From: Craurococcus roseus
GTDB lineage: Bacteria; Pseudomonadota; Alphaproteobacteria; Acetobacterales; Acetobacteraceae
Direction of reading: 5' to 3'
Length of the DNA: 64,000 nt
Assembly (NCBI RefSeq): GCF_039523795.1
Contig: NZ_BAAAFZ010000060.1
Coordinates: forward strand, 124,001-188,000
Shown: in pieces, positions 7,919 to 15,219 of the stretch
How the letters are laid out: every line of letters begins with the position of its first letter
Numbering within the stretch: position 1 is the first letter of the stretch
Program-made: the position numbers and the translations under genes
Notes under the pieces: generated by a model
Told to the model about the DNA's origin: nothing
Seen by the model: the letters and a program-made list of their open reading frames with translations, nothing else
Databases searched by the model: none

Positions 7919-9798
7919 CAGTCGGTGATCCTCGTCTCGGTGGTGACGGAAAGGAGCGTCATGGGCAGCGGCGTGTCGTCCTCGACGCGCCAGAGCGGGC
8001 GCATGGCGTCGCGGCTCCAGCCCAGGGCGCGCAGCCGCACGTCGCCGGTGAAGCGCGGCGGCGGCGCGTCGAGCAGCGCGGTGCCGAGGCGGCGGAAGGC
8101 GACCGGCGACGGGCCGCGGCCGAGGTCCACCGCCAGCGCCGCGGTTTCCAGCAGGCGGAAGGTGACGGACACCAGGCGCAGCGGCGCGGCGCGCACGCCG
8201 AGCGGGCCGGAGAGTTCGGGCGGCAGCGGCTCCACTAGGTGGCGGAAGCCGAGCCCGACCTGCACGGTGCGCGCCGGCGGGTCGAGCGTGACGGCGCCGG
8301 CGATGACCGTGGCGCTACCGCGCGGGGCGCCGTCGGCGACCACCGCCACCTCGCGGGCGGTCAGGTGGCCGAGGCCGCGCCACGCCGCCTTGGGCTCGGA
8401 CGCCTCGCCGGTGAGGGCGGCGTCGAGCGCCAGTTCGTCGTCGAAGCGTTCCAGGCGGAATGAGCCTTCGCGTTCCACCACGGCCCAGACGCGGCCCTCG
8501 ATCTCGGCCAGGGCGCGGAAGGCGCCGGCCGTCTCCTGCCGGGTCCAGGCCGTGACCTCCTCGGCGCGATAGAGCGTGAGGGTGGCGAGCGAGCCGTCGG
8601 CCATGGCGACGTGCAACAGGCGGCGGAGCTGGTCGTAGCAGAGCGAGACCGGGTCGCGGACCAGGTGCTGCGAGGCGAGCGCCAAGTCGTTCGCTTGGTA
8701 GAGGAGTTGGGCCTCGGTGTAGGCGAACTCGTAGATGCCGCGGCCGCTGCGGGCGGCGAAGATGGTGGCGCCGTCCACGTCCACCGGCTGCACCATGCGC
8801 GAGACGGGGGCGCCGACGCGGGTTTGGCGGTTGAGCTGGATGCTGGCCGGCGTGAGCGGCGCGCCGGAGACCATCCATTCGGCGCCGGAGGTGAAGACTT
8901 GCAGGTGGGCGCCGGAGAAGACGCCGCGGATGGCGTTCACCTGGTCGGACACCAGGCCGAACTCGATGGCTTGGTCGTCCAGGCCGTTGCCGAGGTCGAA
9001 GTTGAACAGGTCGCCGGTGCGCGACATCCAGAGGCGGTTCGGCAGGTCGCGGGAGCCGCCGACCACCAAGCGGTCCTGGTGGAAGCACAGGCATACCGGC
9101 CAGCCGCGCGCCCAGGAGAAGGCGGCCTCGTCCCAGTCCTGCGTCGGCGCGGCGGAGGCGAGCGGCGCGTCCTCCACCGTGGCGGTCGCCTGCGTCGGCG
9201 ACGCGACGGCGGTGACGATCACCCGCTTGCCGCCGATGCGGAAGCGCGTGGCGACGTGGCCGGTGCGGAACAGCGGCTCGGACGCGGTGAGGGCGATCGC
9301 GCCCGTCGTGCCGCTCGGGGTGAGCACCGCGCTGGGCAGGAAGCGAAAGAAGGGCTCGCGCACGAAGGCCCAGGGCTGGACGGTCCAGCTCGCGTGGCCG
9401 GTGCGGGTGATGCGCTGCGGCGCCATCTCCGGGTGGCAGAGCAGCAGCGTGTCGGCGCTCTGGGTGTGGGCGAGCTGGGGCAGCATCGCCGCGGTCCAGG
9501 GGCCGAAAACGCGCGCCACCTCGGCGTCGCCCACGAAGACGCGCATCTCGCCGGCGGTGAGCGCCAAGAGGTAGGTCTGCTCGGTGTTGAACTCGAAGGC
9601 GATCAGGCGCGCGGGGCCGGGCAGCGGCGCGACGTGGCGGAGGCCGGGGCGGCGGACCAGGCCGCCGGTCGGCTGGATGAAGACGTTGCGGAGGCGGCGC
9701 GCGCCGTTGGCCCAGGCGCGGAGGTCGGGGCGGCCGAGCAGTTCGGGGGCGACCTCGCCGGCGGTGAAGCTGGTCTTGAGGGTGCGGGCGCCGGCCAT
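7918..9798 (-). CDS. Tail tubular protein B / nozzle (T7 gp12-like)
   Basis: A 626-residue structural protein. The N-terminus (TSFTAGEVAPELLGRPDL, then RRLRNVFIQPTGGLVRRPG) is the recognisable opening of podovirus nozzle proteins, followed by a beta-rich body (FEFNTEQTYLLALTAGEMRVF). It would form the tail tube end below the adaptor ring. It follows tubular A after a one-base gap and abuts the gp14-like gene, as in T7. The length is somewhat shorter than T7 gp12 (about 790 residues) but typical of temperate podophage relatives. Confidence 0.88.
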   Translation of the reverse strand: MAGARTLKTSFTAGEVAPELLGRPDLRAWANGARRLRNVFIQPTGGLVRRPGLRHVAPLPGPARLIAFEFNTEQTYLLALTAGEMRVFVGDAEVARVFGPWTAAMLPQLAHTQSADTLLLCHPEMAPQRITRTGHASWTVQPWAFVREPFFRFLPSAVLTPSGTTGAIALTASEPLFRTGHVATRFRIGGKRVIVTAVASPTQATATVEDAPLASAAPTQDWDEAAFSWARGWPVCLCFHQDRLVVGGSRDLPNRLWMSRTGDLFNFDLGNGLDDQAIEFGLVSDQVNAIRGVFSGAHLQVFTSGAEWMVSGAPLTPASIQLNRQTRVGAPVSRMVQPVDVDGATIFAARSGRGIYEFAYTEAQLLYQANDLALASQHLVRDPVSLCYDQLRRLLHVAMADGSLATLTLYRAEEVTAWTRQETAGAFRALAEIEGRVWAVVEREGSFRLERFDDELALDAALTGEASEPKAAWRGLGHLTAREVAVVADGAPRGSATVIAGAVTLDPPARTVQVGLGFRHLVEPLPPELSGPLGVRAAPLRLVSVTFRLLETAALAVDLGRGPSPVAFRRLGTALLDAPPPRFTGDVRLRALGWSRDAMRPLWRVEDDTPLPMTLLSVTTETRITD

Positions 9799-9799
9799 G

Positions 9800-10369
9800 T
9801 CAGCGGCGTCCGGCGATCAGCGGGAAGTGCTCGATGGCGCGCGGCGTCGCCTGCTGGCTGTCGGCGAGGCGCGCGGCGCGCAGCTCCCCCTCGGCCTGGG
9901 CGAAGAGCATCTGCGCGCGGGAGGTGTTCTCGGTGAGCGGGATGCACAGCTCGGCGGCGAGGCGCGCGGCCAGGGCGGACGCGAAGAAGGGCGGCAGCGC
10001 GGACTCGTCGGGGCGGAAGATGTAGGAGAGCGTGACCTGCTCCGAGTTGGTGTGCAGGCGGTCCTCGAAGAGGCGGTAGGCGAGGCCGCGGCCGCTGCCG
10101 GGCGCGCCGGCGGAGAGGGCGCGGAGGAAGCCGGCGGGTAGCTGGAAGGCGTGCGCGAAGTCGGCGACCGGCTTGGCAGCCAAGCGGGGCAGGGTGGCCT
10201 GCGCGGTGGCGAAGCTCCACGGGTGGAGGGAGAGCAGCGCGTCGCGCGCGGCGGGGTAGAGGTTGGCCGCGACCTCCGCCTCGGCGGTGCCCTCGTCGAA
10301 GGAGGCGATGGGCTGCGCGCCGATCTTCAGCAGCGCGCGCGAGCAGAGCGCGAGGGCGGAGAGGGCCAT
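9800..10369 (-). CDS. Tail tubular protein A / adaptor (T7 gp11-like)
   Basis: This 189-residue protein has the family's helical opening (LCSRALLKIGAQPIASFDEG) and the conserved AANLYPAARDALLSLHPWSF segment that contacts the portal. The late LAARLAAELCIPLTENT segment is also typical. It would dock the tail to the portal dodecamer. It lies directly downstream of the capsid gene, separated by a hairpin at 10405-10432. The next gene (nozzle) starts one base after its stop. Confidence 0.87.
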   Translation of the reverse strand: MALSALALCSRALLKIGAQPIASFDEGTAEAEVAANLYPAARDALLSLHPWSFATAQATLPRLAAKPVADFAHAFQLPAGFLRALSAGAPGSGRGLAYRLFEDRLHTNSEQVTLSYIFRPDESALPPFFASALAARLAAELCIPLTENTSRAQMLFAQAEGELRAARLADSQQATPRAIEHFPLIAGRR

Positions 10370-10404
10370 CGGCGGGGAACTCCGGTTCGGTTCTCGGTGG
10401 GGGT

Positions 10405-10432
10405 GCCCCGCCCCCGTTTCCGGAGGCGGGGC
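10405..10432 (-). terminator. Hairpin between capsid and adaptor genes
   Basis: A perfect 8-bp stem (GCCCCGCC / GGCGGGGC) around a 12-base loop lies 15 bases past the capsid stop. No T-tract follows on the minus strand. The position corresponds to the late terminator after gene 10 in T7, so it may attenuate transcription or protect the capsid mRNA 3' end; the role is inferred. Confidence 0.45.
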
Positions 10433-10447
10433 GGGCGGCGTGCGCGC

Positions 10448-11281
10448 TTATTCCTTGCAGCGCATCCGGACGGCGCCGGTGTCGTCCACCAGCACGGCGC
10501 CCTGGCTCATCATCGTGTTGACGAAGTGCGCGGCGCGGTCGCCGTGCCAGGTGATGTCGGTGGCGATCTCGGCGGCCGAGGCGTGGCCGACCGCGGTGCG
10601 GTGGTAGAAGTAGCAGTACCGCAGCGCCGCGTTCTTGGTCAGGCCGCTGTGCGGCATCCACAGCGCGCCGAGCCAGCGCTTGGCCTGGGTGCCCTTCCAG
10701 GGCAGCTCGCCGTCGCCGACGTACTGGGCGTTGGCGAACTCCTGGATGGTCAGCAGCTCCGACCACTGCTTCCAGCCGACCACGGCGTAGCGCTGGCCGT
10801 CGTCCGGCACGTCCGCCGCGCCCAGCATCTCGAAGGCCAGCAGCACCTTGGCGCGGGTCAGGCCGTCGTTGTCGGTCTGGCCGGAGGCGGTGCCGACCGC
10901 TTCGCGCGTGGAGCCGTCGAGGGCGGCGATGATCAGCTCGTCGGTCTTGCGGCCGAGCGCGTAGGCGCCGGCGTTGGCCGCGACCAGCCGCTCGTCGTGG
11001 TTGGTCTTGAGCTCGTCCATCCGGTCCACCCAGTCGCCGGCGTAGTAGTCCTGGAGGAAGCACTCGACGGAGGAGTGGTCGATGTTCATCACCGGCACGA
11101 CGCCGTTGCGCGCCTTGGCGGCGGCGGTGCCGCGGCCGACCCGCTGGAACACGGTGGAGGCGCCGCGCACGTCGCCCTTGGAGCGGACGGTGGGGCGCAG
11201 CTTGCTGCCCTGGCGCTGGTACGCCTCCTGCACCTCGGACTGGTAGTGCTTGACGAAGGCCTGGTCGATGGAAGCGGACAT
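10448..11281 (-). CDS. Major capsid protein
   Basis: 277 residues. The start is the ATG at 11281 because it has a perfect AAGGAG site; upstream codons are Pro/Arg/Ala-rich shadow. The opening (MSASIDQAFVKHYQSEVQEAYQ) and the body (KTNHDERLVAANAGAYALGR, SELLTIQEFANAQYVGD, WHGDRAAHFVNTMMSQGAVL) are those of the capsid family found with T7-like temperate podophages. It is HK97-fold by inference. Its place between scaffold and adaptor agrees. Hairpins lie on both sides of the cistron, suggesting separate control of its dosage. Confidence 0.85.
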   Translation of the reverse strand: MSASIDQAFVKHYQSEVQEAYQRQGSKLRPTVRSKGDVRGASTVFQRVGRGTAAAKARNGVVPVMNIDHSSVECFLQDYYAGDWVDRMDELKTNHDERLVAANAGAYALGRKTDELIIAALDGSTREAVGTASGQTDNDGLTRAKVLLAFEMLGAADVPDDGQRYAVVGWKQWSELLTIQEFANAQYVGDGELPWKGTQAKRWLGALWMPHSGLTKNAALRYCYFYHRTAVGHASAAEIATDITWHGDRAAHFVNTMMSQGAVLVDDTGAVRMRCKE

Positions 11282-11409
11282 GGTCGCTCCTTGGGGTGGG
11301 GGTGCTGCGGGGACGGCGCGCGCGCGGTTGGTCCGGCTAGGGGCCGCGCGCGCGCCGGAAGCGGGCCGCGGCCCCATCGCGGGGTTGGTCGCGGCCGTGG
11401 AAGGGACGC

Positions 11410-11449
11410 GGGGGCGGGCGCGCCGGTGGATCGGCGCAGGCCCGCCCCC
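11410..11449 (-). repeat. Long GC hairpin upstream of the capsid gene
   Basis: GGGGGCGGGC (11410-11419) pairs with GCCCGCCCCC (11440-11449), and inside it GCGCCG (11420-11425) pairs with CGGCGC (11432-11437). This gives 16 base pairs with a two-base bulge and a six-base loop. There is no T-tract. It could be a processing site, a transcription pause, or the reason the assembly broke nearby. Confidence 0.7.
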
Positions 11450-11466
11450 GCCGGCGGCTCCCCGCN

Positions 11467-11482
11467 NNNNNNNNNNNNNNNN
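11467..11482. other. Assembly gap (16 N)
   Basis: Sixteen undetermined bases lie between two strong GC hairpins in non-coding DNA. The true gap length may differ from 16. It does not interrupt any gene. Confidence 0.98.
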
Positions 11483-11510
11483 TCCCCGCGCGCGGGCGCG
11501 CGGCGCCGTT

Positions 11511-11537
11511 CCGCCGACCGGGGGTGGCGGTCGGCGG
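11511..11537 (-). repeat. Second hairpin between scaffold and capsid
   Basis: A perfect 10-bp stem (CCGCCGACCG / CGGTCGGCGG) with a seven-base loop lies about 100 bases downstream of the scaffold stop. It resembles a Rho-type or stabilising terminator hairpin; no T-tract is present. Confidence 0.65.
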
Positions 11538-11640
11538 CGGCCTGCTTGCTCGCGTTGTCGGGCGGGGAGCCGCGCTGCGGCGGGGCGAGCGCGCGGGAGG
11601 GGGAGACTACGCCGCGCGCTTCACAGCCCCGCCGCGGGTT

Positions 11641-12381
11641 TCAGCCGCCGGCGGTGCCCACCAAGCGGCGGAAGCCTTCGGAAACGCGGCGGACGAACTC
11701 GGGCTCGCGGGAGCGCCAGTAGCGCGGGTCGCGCATCATGGCGCGCAGCTCCGCTTCGCTCTCGCGGGCGGGCGGGGCGGAGTCGCGGGAGAGGCCCGGT
11801 TCTTCCTTCCGCATCATCTGCTCCAGCGCGAGCACGCCCTCCGCGGTGCTGGCCAGCGCCTCGTACACGGGCTCAGGGAGCTTGGCGCGGCCCCAGGCGG
11901 AGAGCTGCGCCGCCACCTGGCGGAAGCGGTCCTCGCCGCCGAAGTGCGAGCACAGGCGCTCGCGCTGGCGGTCGGCCTCGAACTGCGCGGCGGCCTCGGC
12001 GATCAGCGGCACCAGGCGCTCGGCGGCGAGGTCGTAGACGAGCTGCGCCTGGGCGTTGGAGAAGTGCGCGGCGTGGAGGCGCTGGTTGACGCCCTCGTCG
12101 GCGCGGCACAGCTCGTGCGGCTCGTTGATGCTGTAGGCGCAGGGCGTCTCGGGGATGCCCATGGATTGGCGGAAGCGCAGCAGGTCTTCCGGCCCGGCGT
12201 CGTCCGAGGGCGGCGCGGCGCGCTGGGAGAGGCGGCGCTCCAGCTCGCGGTAGGACTTGAGCAGGGCGTCCACGCGGAGCGCGCCCGCCTCGGCGTCCCA
12301 GAACTTCTCCGGGACGTCCGCCGGCCGCGCCTTCGCGTCGGCGGGCGGCGGCGGCGTGTCTTGCAGCAGGTTCTCAGCCAT
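11641..12381 (-). CDS. Capsid assembly scaffolding protein (T7 gp9-like)
   Basis: A 246-residue acidic, helical protein lying between portal and capsid. The segment PEKFWDAEAGALRVDALLKS, then YRELERRL, is a frequent signature of phage scaffolding proteins, and the C-terminal 40 residues (MRDPRYWRSREPEFVRRVSE, then a basic tail) resemble the coat-binding helix-turn-helix end. It would be lost or degraded during maturation. The start overlaps the portal stop by eight bases. Function is inferred from both sequence pattern and gene order. Confidence 0.83.
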   Translation of the reverse strand: MAENLLQDTPPPPADAKARPADVPEKFWDAEAGALRVDALLKSYRELERRLSQRAAPPSDDAGPEDLLRFRQSMGIPETPCAYSINEPHELCRADEGVNQRLHAAHFSNAQAQLVYDLAAERLVPLIAEAAAQFEADRQRERLCSHFGGEDRFRQVAAQLSAWGRAKLPEPVYEALASTAEGVLALEQMMRKEEPGLSRDSAPPARESEAELRAMMRDPRYWRSREPEFVRRVSEGFRRLVGTAGG

Positions 12382-13810
12382 TCGGGGCTTGCTCCGGGTT
12401 GGAGGAGAGGGGGACCAGCACCTCGGCGGGGGCGCCGAGGGTGCGGGCGAGCCAGCGCGTGGCGGCGGCGGCGTCCACCTGCGCCGCCGCGGCGCCGCCG
12501 AGGGCGTTCACGGATTGCAGGAACAGCAGCGTGTTGGCGGCGTCGGCGCGGCCCTGCACACGGGCGAGCGGGCTCTCGTAGCGGAGCGCCGCCTCGCGCC
12601 CGTCGAGCAGCAAGGGCGGAACCTCGCCGCGCCGGCGGAGGATGCCGAGGCAGCGCGTGACCAGCGGCGTCAGCAGCTCGGCTTGCAGGCGGCCGTAGGT
12701 GGCGCCGAGCAGGCGGGCCGTCTGGGCGCCGCGCTCCAGCACCTCCGTCGCCGTCATCTTGGCGTCCTGCAGCGGGCCGAGGCGGTCGGCGAGCATGGAG
12801 GCGCGGATGCGGGCGCGGAGGTCGTTCAGCACCAGTTGCGAGATGTCGAAGTTGCCGGGCGCCGCCAGCGGCGTGAGGCCGGCGCTGCCGGGCGCCTTCG
12901 GGATGATGGAGCCGGGCACGAGGCGGACGGTGGCGGGGTTCAGCACCCCGTCGTCCTCCGCCTGCCAGATGCCGGTGACGGCGATGGAGGCGTTCTTCAG
13001 CACCATCTCCACCACCGTGTTGGCGGTGCGGATGTCGGGCAGCGCCTTCATCACCGGGCCGCGGCCGTAGGTCTCGCCCGGCGCCTTCAGCCAGCGGAAG
13101 GCGACGCAGGGCGACTCGGCGAAGCGGCCTTCGGCGAGCAGGACGGGCCGGTCCGGCTCGGCGGTGAGCAGCGCGGCGTAGCGGGTGCCGGCGCGGTCGG
13201 GCCAGACGGCTTCCAGCACCGGGTGCTTGGCGTCGGCGGCGTCGGGCTTGAGCAGCGCGGGCGGCAGCTCCGCCGACGGGTAGCGGCGCCGGATGCCCGC
13301 CACGGTGAGGAGCGCCGTGCGGTACACGGTGTCGAGGCGGCCGGACGGCCCCTCCTCCAGCACCGCGTCGCGGAGCGGGACGGCGGTGAATCGGAAGGCC
13401 GACGGCTCGCCGAGCGGCGCCTCCTCCACCAGCAGGAGGCCGGTGCCGGCCACCACCAGGTCGAGGAAGGCCTGGTGCATCTCGATGGCGAAGTTGGAGC
13501 GGTCGAAGTGGCCTTGCAGGACCGCCGCCGCGTCCTCCAGCGCCTCGGCGGCGGCGCGGCCGGCTTCGGTGTCGGCGACGGGGCGCGCGGGCGCCAAGCC
13601 GAACCAGCGCGACCAGGGCGGCGTCAGTTCGGCCAGCAGCGAAGCGGCGAGCTGTTCGGCGGCGTCGGCGGCGGTGGCGTCGAACAGCGCGGGGCCGCCG
13701 GCGGGCGGCGGCAGCGCGTGGTCGTAGCAGGCGCGCCAGACGGGTTCGAGCGCGCGGCGCTTCTCCAGCGCGGCGGCGTGGCGGGCGGCGATGGCGGCGG
13801 GGTCGGTCAT
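12374..13810 (-). CDS. Portal / head-tail connector (T7 gp8-like)
   Basis: 478 residues from the ATG at 13810. The body shows the head-tail connector family pattern: ATAADAAEQLAASLLAELTP near the N-terminus, then a conserved middle (YGRGPVMKALPDIRTANTVV) and KMTATEVLERGAQTARLLGA before a helical barrel. As a dodecamer it would form the vertex through which terminase packages DNA. It follows a short conserved gene by four bases and overlaps the scaffold gene. Length is a little under that of T7 gp8 (about 535). Confidence 0.88.
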   Translation of the reverse strand: MTDPAAIAARHAAALEKRRALEPVWRACYDHALPPPAGGPALFDATAADAAEQLAASLLAELTPPWSRWFGLAPARPVADTEAGRAAAEALEDAAAVLQGHFDRSNFAIEMHQAFLDLVVAGTGLLLVEEAPLGEPSAFRFTAVPLRDAVLEEGPSGRLDTVYRTALLTVAGIRRRYPSAELPPALLKPDAADAKHPVLEAVWPDRAGTRYAALLTAEPDRPVLLAEGRFAESPCVAFRWLKAPGETYGRGPVMKALPDIRTANTVVEMVLKNASIAVTGIWQAEDDGVLNPATVRLVPGSIIPKAPGSAGLTPLAAPGNFDISQLVLNDLRARIRASMLADRLGPLQDAKMTATEVLERGAQTARLLGATYGRLQAELLTPLVTRCLGILRRRGEVPPLLLDGREAALRYESPLARVQGRADAANTLLFLQSVNALGGAAAAQVDAAAATRWLARTLGAPAEVLVPLSSNPEQAPNG

Positions 13811-13814
13811 CGCT

Positions 13815-14054
13815 TCACTGCCCCAACAGCGACTTGCGCGCGAGGCCGGGCAGTTGCTCCAGCACGCCGCGCGAGGAGGTGGCGACGGTGCCGGCGATGC
13901 CGTGGGCGGCGCGGGCGCGGTTCTCGGCCCGCGCCTCCTCGCCGGCGGCCTGCGCCGCGGCTTCCGGCGCGGCGGCCACGACGGGCGCTGCGGCGGGCGC
14001 GGGCTCTGGCGCGGCGACGATCTTCGGCTTCGGGGCGCTGAACAGGCCACCCAT
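13815..14054 (-). CDS. Small phage protein preceding the portal gene
   Basis: 79 residues from an ATG at 14054, with AGAGG as ribosome binding site; a GTG at 14063 is an alternative. An Ala/Pro-rich, low-complexity middle leads to a conserved-looking end (GIAGTVATSSRGVLEQLP, then RKSLLGQ). I recognise this as the 'GT.ATS.RG...LLG' tail of small proteins encoded next to portal or connector genes in many alphaproteobacterial phages. Its function is not known to me; a virion-associated or assembly role is guessed from position. Confidence 0.7.
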   Translation of the reverse strand: MGGLFSAPKPKIVAAPEPAPAAAPVVAAAPEAAAQAAGEEARAENRARAAHGIAGTVATSSRGVLEQLPGLARKSLLGQ

Positions 14055-14101
14055 GCGCTTCACCTCTGGCTTTGGCGGGGAAAACCGGCCCGAAACGCCG
14101 C

Positions 14102-14133
14102 GGGCCCGGCCCTCTGGTAGAGGAGCCGGGCCC
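14102..14133 (-). terminator. Strong hairpin upstream of the portal operon
   Basis: GGGCCCGGC plus CCTCT (14102-14115) pairs with AGAGG and GCCGGGCCC (14119-14133), a 14-bp stem with a single bulged A and a three-base loop. It sits between the two regulatory-looking genes and the morphogenesis genes. It could terminate basal transcription and need antitermination for late expression; no clear T-tract follows. Confidence 0.5.
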
Positions 14134-14195
14134 GTTCGGTGGGTCGGGGGAGGGATCGGCCAGCGGGCGCAGTTCGCCCGTTGGCGAGGGGAGTT

Positions 14196-14660
14196 CTACG
14201 CGGGCGGAGCGCCAGGTGTCAAGAATATTTTCCTGTCATCGCCGCGCCGCGCGAGGGCGCGAAAAAGGCCGAAGGGGGTCATGGCGAAGGGCGCGCCGGC
14301 CCCGAGCACGGCGCGGCAAAGCGACACGCAGGAAAAAGGCGCGAACGGCGGCAGCAGACTCCGGCGCGGCCCGCCCGGCCGGAAGGGGCCGAGCACGGCG
14401 AGGCCGGCGCGGCGGTAGAAGCCCGGCAGGTCGAAGCCGGGCGGCAGGCCGTCGAGCCGCGCCACCACCAAGCGGCCCGACAACGGGTCGAGCACCGTCC
14501 AGCCGCCCGCGTCCTCCAGCGCCGCGAAGCAGTGGCGGAAGCCCCGGCGGAGCGGCCGCAGCCACGGCAGCTCGCCGCCGCCGCCGAACACGATGAACGC
14601 GCGTTGCGCCGCTTCCGCGGCGGCGCGGCGGTGCGCGGGGCGGGGCGCGCCGGCCGTCAC
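14196..14660 (-). CDS. Conserved phage-associated protein of unknown function
   Basis: 154 residues from a GTG at 14660 that overlaps the previous stop (GTGA). A recognisable core reads FIVFGGGGELPWLRPLRRGF, then RHCFAALED..GWTVLDPLSG, and later CVSLCRAVLG and MTPFGLFRAL. The HCF and CVSLC segments hold the conserved-looking His and Cys residues. I recall similar tandem gene pairs in alphaproteobacterial prophages but no assigned function. It is coupled to the gene before it, and a strong hairpin (14102-14133) follows, so it may be regulatory rather than structural. Confidence 0.65.
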   Translation of the reverse strand: MTAGAPRPAHRRAAAEAAQRAFIVFGGGGELPWLRPLRRGFRHCFAALEDAGGWTVLDPLSGRLVVARLDGLPPGFDLPGFYRRAGLAVLGPFRPGGPRRSLLPPFAPFSCVSLCRAVLGAGAPFAMTPFGLFRALARRGDDRKIFLTPGAPPA

Positions 14661-15091
14661 GCGCCGCCGCCCGGGAAGGCGATGACATTGGCGCCTCCGA
14701 CCGGCGCCGGCGGGACGCCCGCCACGATGCCTTTGGCGCGCAGCGGCCAGTCCAGGCGCCGCATGGCTTCGCGCCACAGGCGGGCGTCGCCGCGCTCGCG
14801 CGGGGCGCGCGGGTCGGGCGCGGCCTGCCGCTCGCCCCAAATGCCCAGGATGCGCGCGTGCTGCAGGTCGATCCGGCGCTGGCGGTACAAACGGTCGAGG
14901 CAACGGACCACGTCGTCGGGCTCGCAAGGCCGTTGCACGCGGCCGGCGCCGGACACGATGCGCGCCCCGTCTCGGCGGGCGACCAGCGCCGCCATCGTCC
15001 AGAACCACGCGTCCTCGGCGCTGCGGAACGGCTCGGCGGCGTTGGCGGCGCGCGAAACAGGGGTATATCCAAAACGAACGGCCGTTGTCAT
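14657..15091 (-). CDS. Conserved phage-associated protein of unknown function, first gene of the minus-strand operon
   Basis: 144 residues from an ATG at 15091 with a GAGAGGAA ribosome binding site. The core (AEDAWFWTMAALVARRDGAR, RPCEPDDVVRCLDRLYRQRR, and WGERQAAPDPRAPRERGDAR) is helical, Arg-rich and without a family name I can give. The middle could be a DNA-binding helical domain. Its promoter region carries a GAAC-N7-GAAC site 27-41 bases upstream and is shared with the divergent repressor gene. It is therefore the first gene switched on when repression is lifted, like an early or late activator; this role is inferred. Confidence 0.65.
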   Translation of the reverse strand: MTTAVRFGYTPVSRAANAAEPFRSAEDAWFWTMAALVARRDGARIVSGAGRVQRPCEPDDVVRCLDRLYRQRRIDLQHARILGIWGERQAAPDPRAPRERGDARLWREAMRRLDWPLRAKGIVAGVPPAPVGGANVIAFPGGGA

Positions 15092-15219
15092 AGTGTATGT
15101 TCCTCTCGGGAAAGTGAGAACATCGAGAGAACATAATCCCTGGAATGCGAGCATCTCAAGCGCATTTTAAGGAAAATCCACCTATTGCACTCCGAACCAA
15201 GACCTAGGATGTTATCCCC
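15092..15219. promoter_or_regulatory. Divergent control region of the phage island
   Basis: This 128-base, comparatively AT-rich stretch separates the minus-strand operon from the S24 repressor. It contains ATGTTC (15097-15102) and GAACAT (15118-15123) as an inverted pair and the direct repeat GAGAACAT/GAGAACAT (15116-15134), which includes the LexA-type site. This is the expected layout of a lysogeny switch; no -35/-10 pair is convincing enough to annotate. Confidence 0.6.
15118..15132 (-). promoter_or_regulatory. LexA-type operator (GAAC-N7-GAAC)
   Basis: GAACATCGAGAGAAC is a perfect match, in reverse orientation, to the alphaproteobacterial LexA box GTTC-N7-GTTC. It sits 27-41 bases before the ATG of the first minus-strand gene and about 90 bases before the repressor gene. 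It could be bound by host LexA or by the island's own LexA-fold repressor. Confidence 0.6.

Larger units (their letters stand above)
11282..11640. other. Intergenic region with two strong hairpins and an assembly gap
   Basis: No gene is supported in these 359 bases between scaffold and capsid. They contain two large perfect inverted repeats (listed separately) on either side of a run of 16 undetermined bases at 11467-11482. In T7 this position carries the promoter driving the capsid gene; no sigma70-like promoter is obvious here. Confidence 0.7.

Noticed and set aside
11283..11722. Plus-strand frames spanning the N run
   Set aside because: They cross undetermined bases, are low-complexity, and oppose the capsid/scaffold genes.
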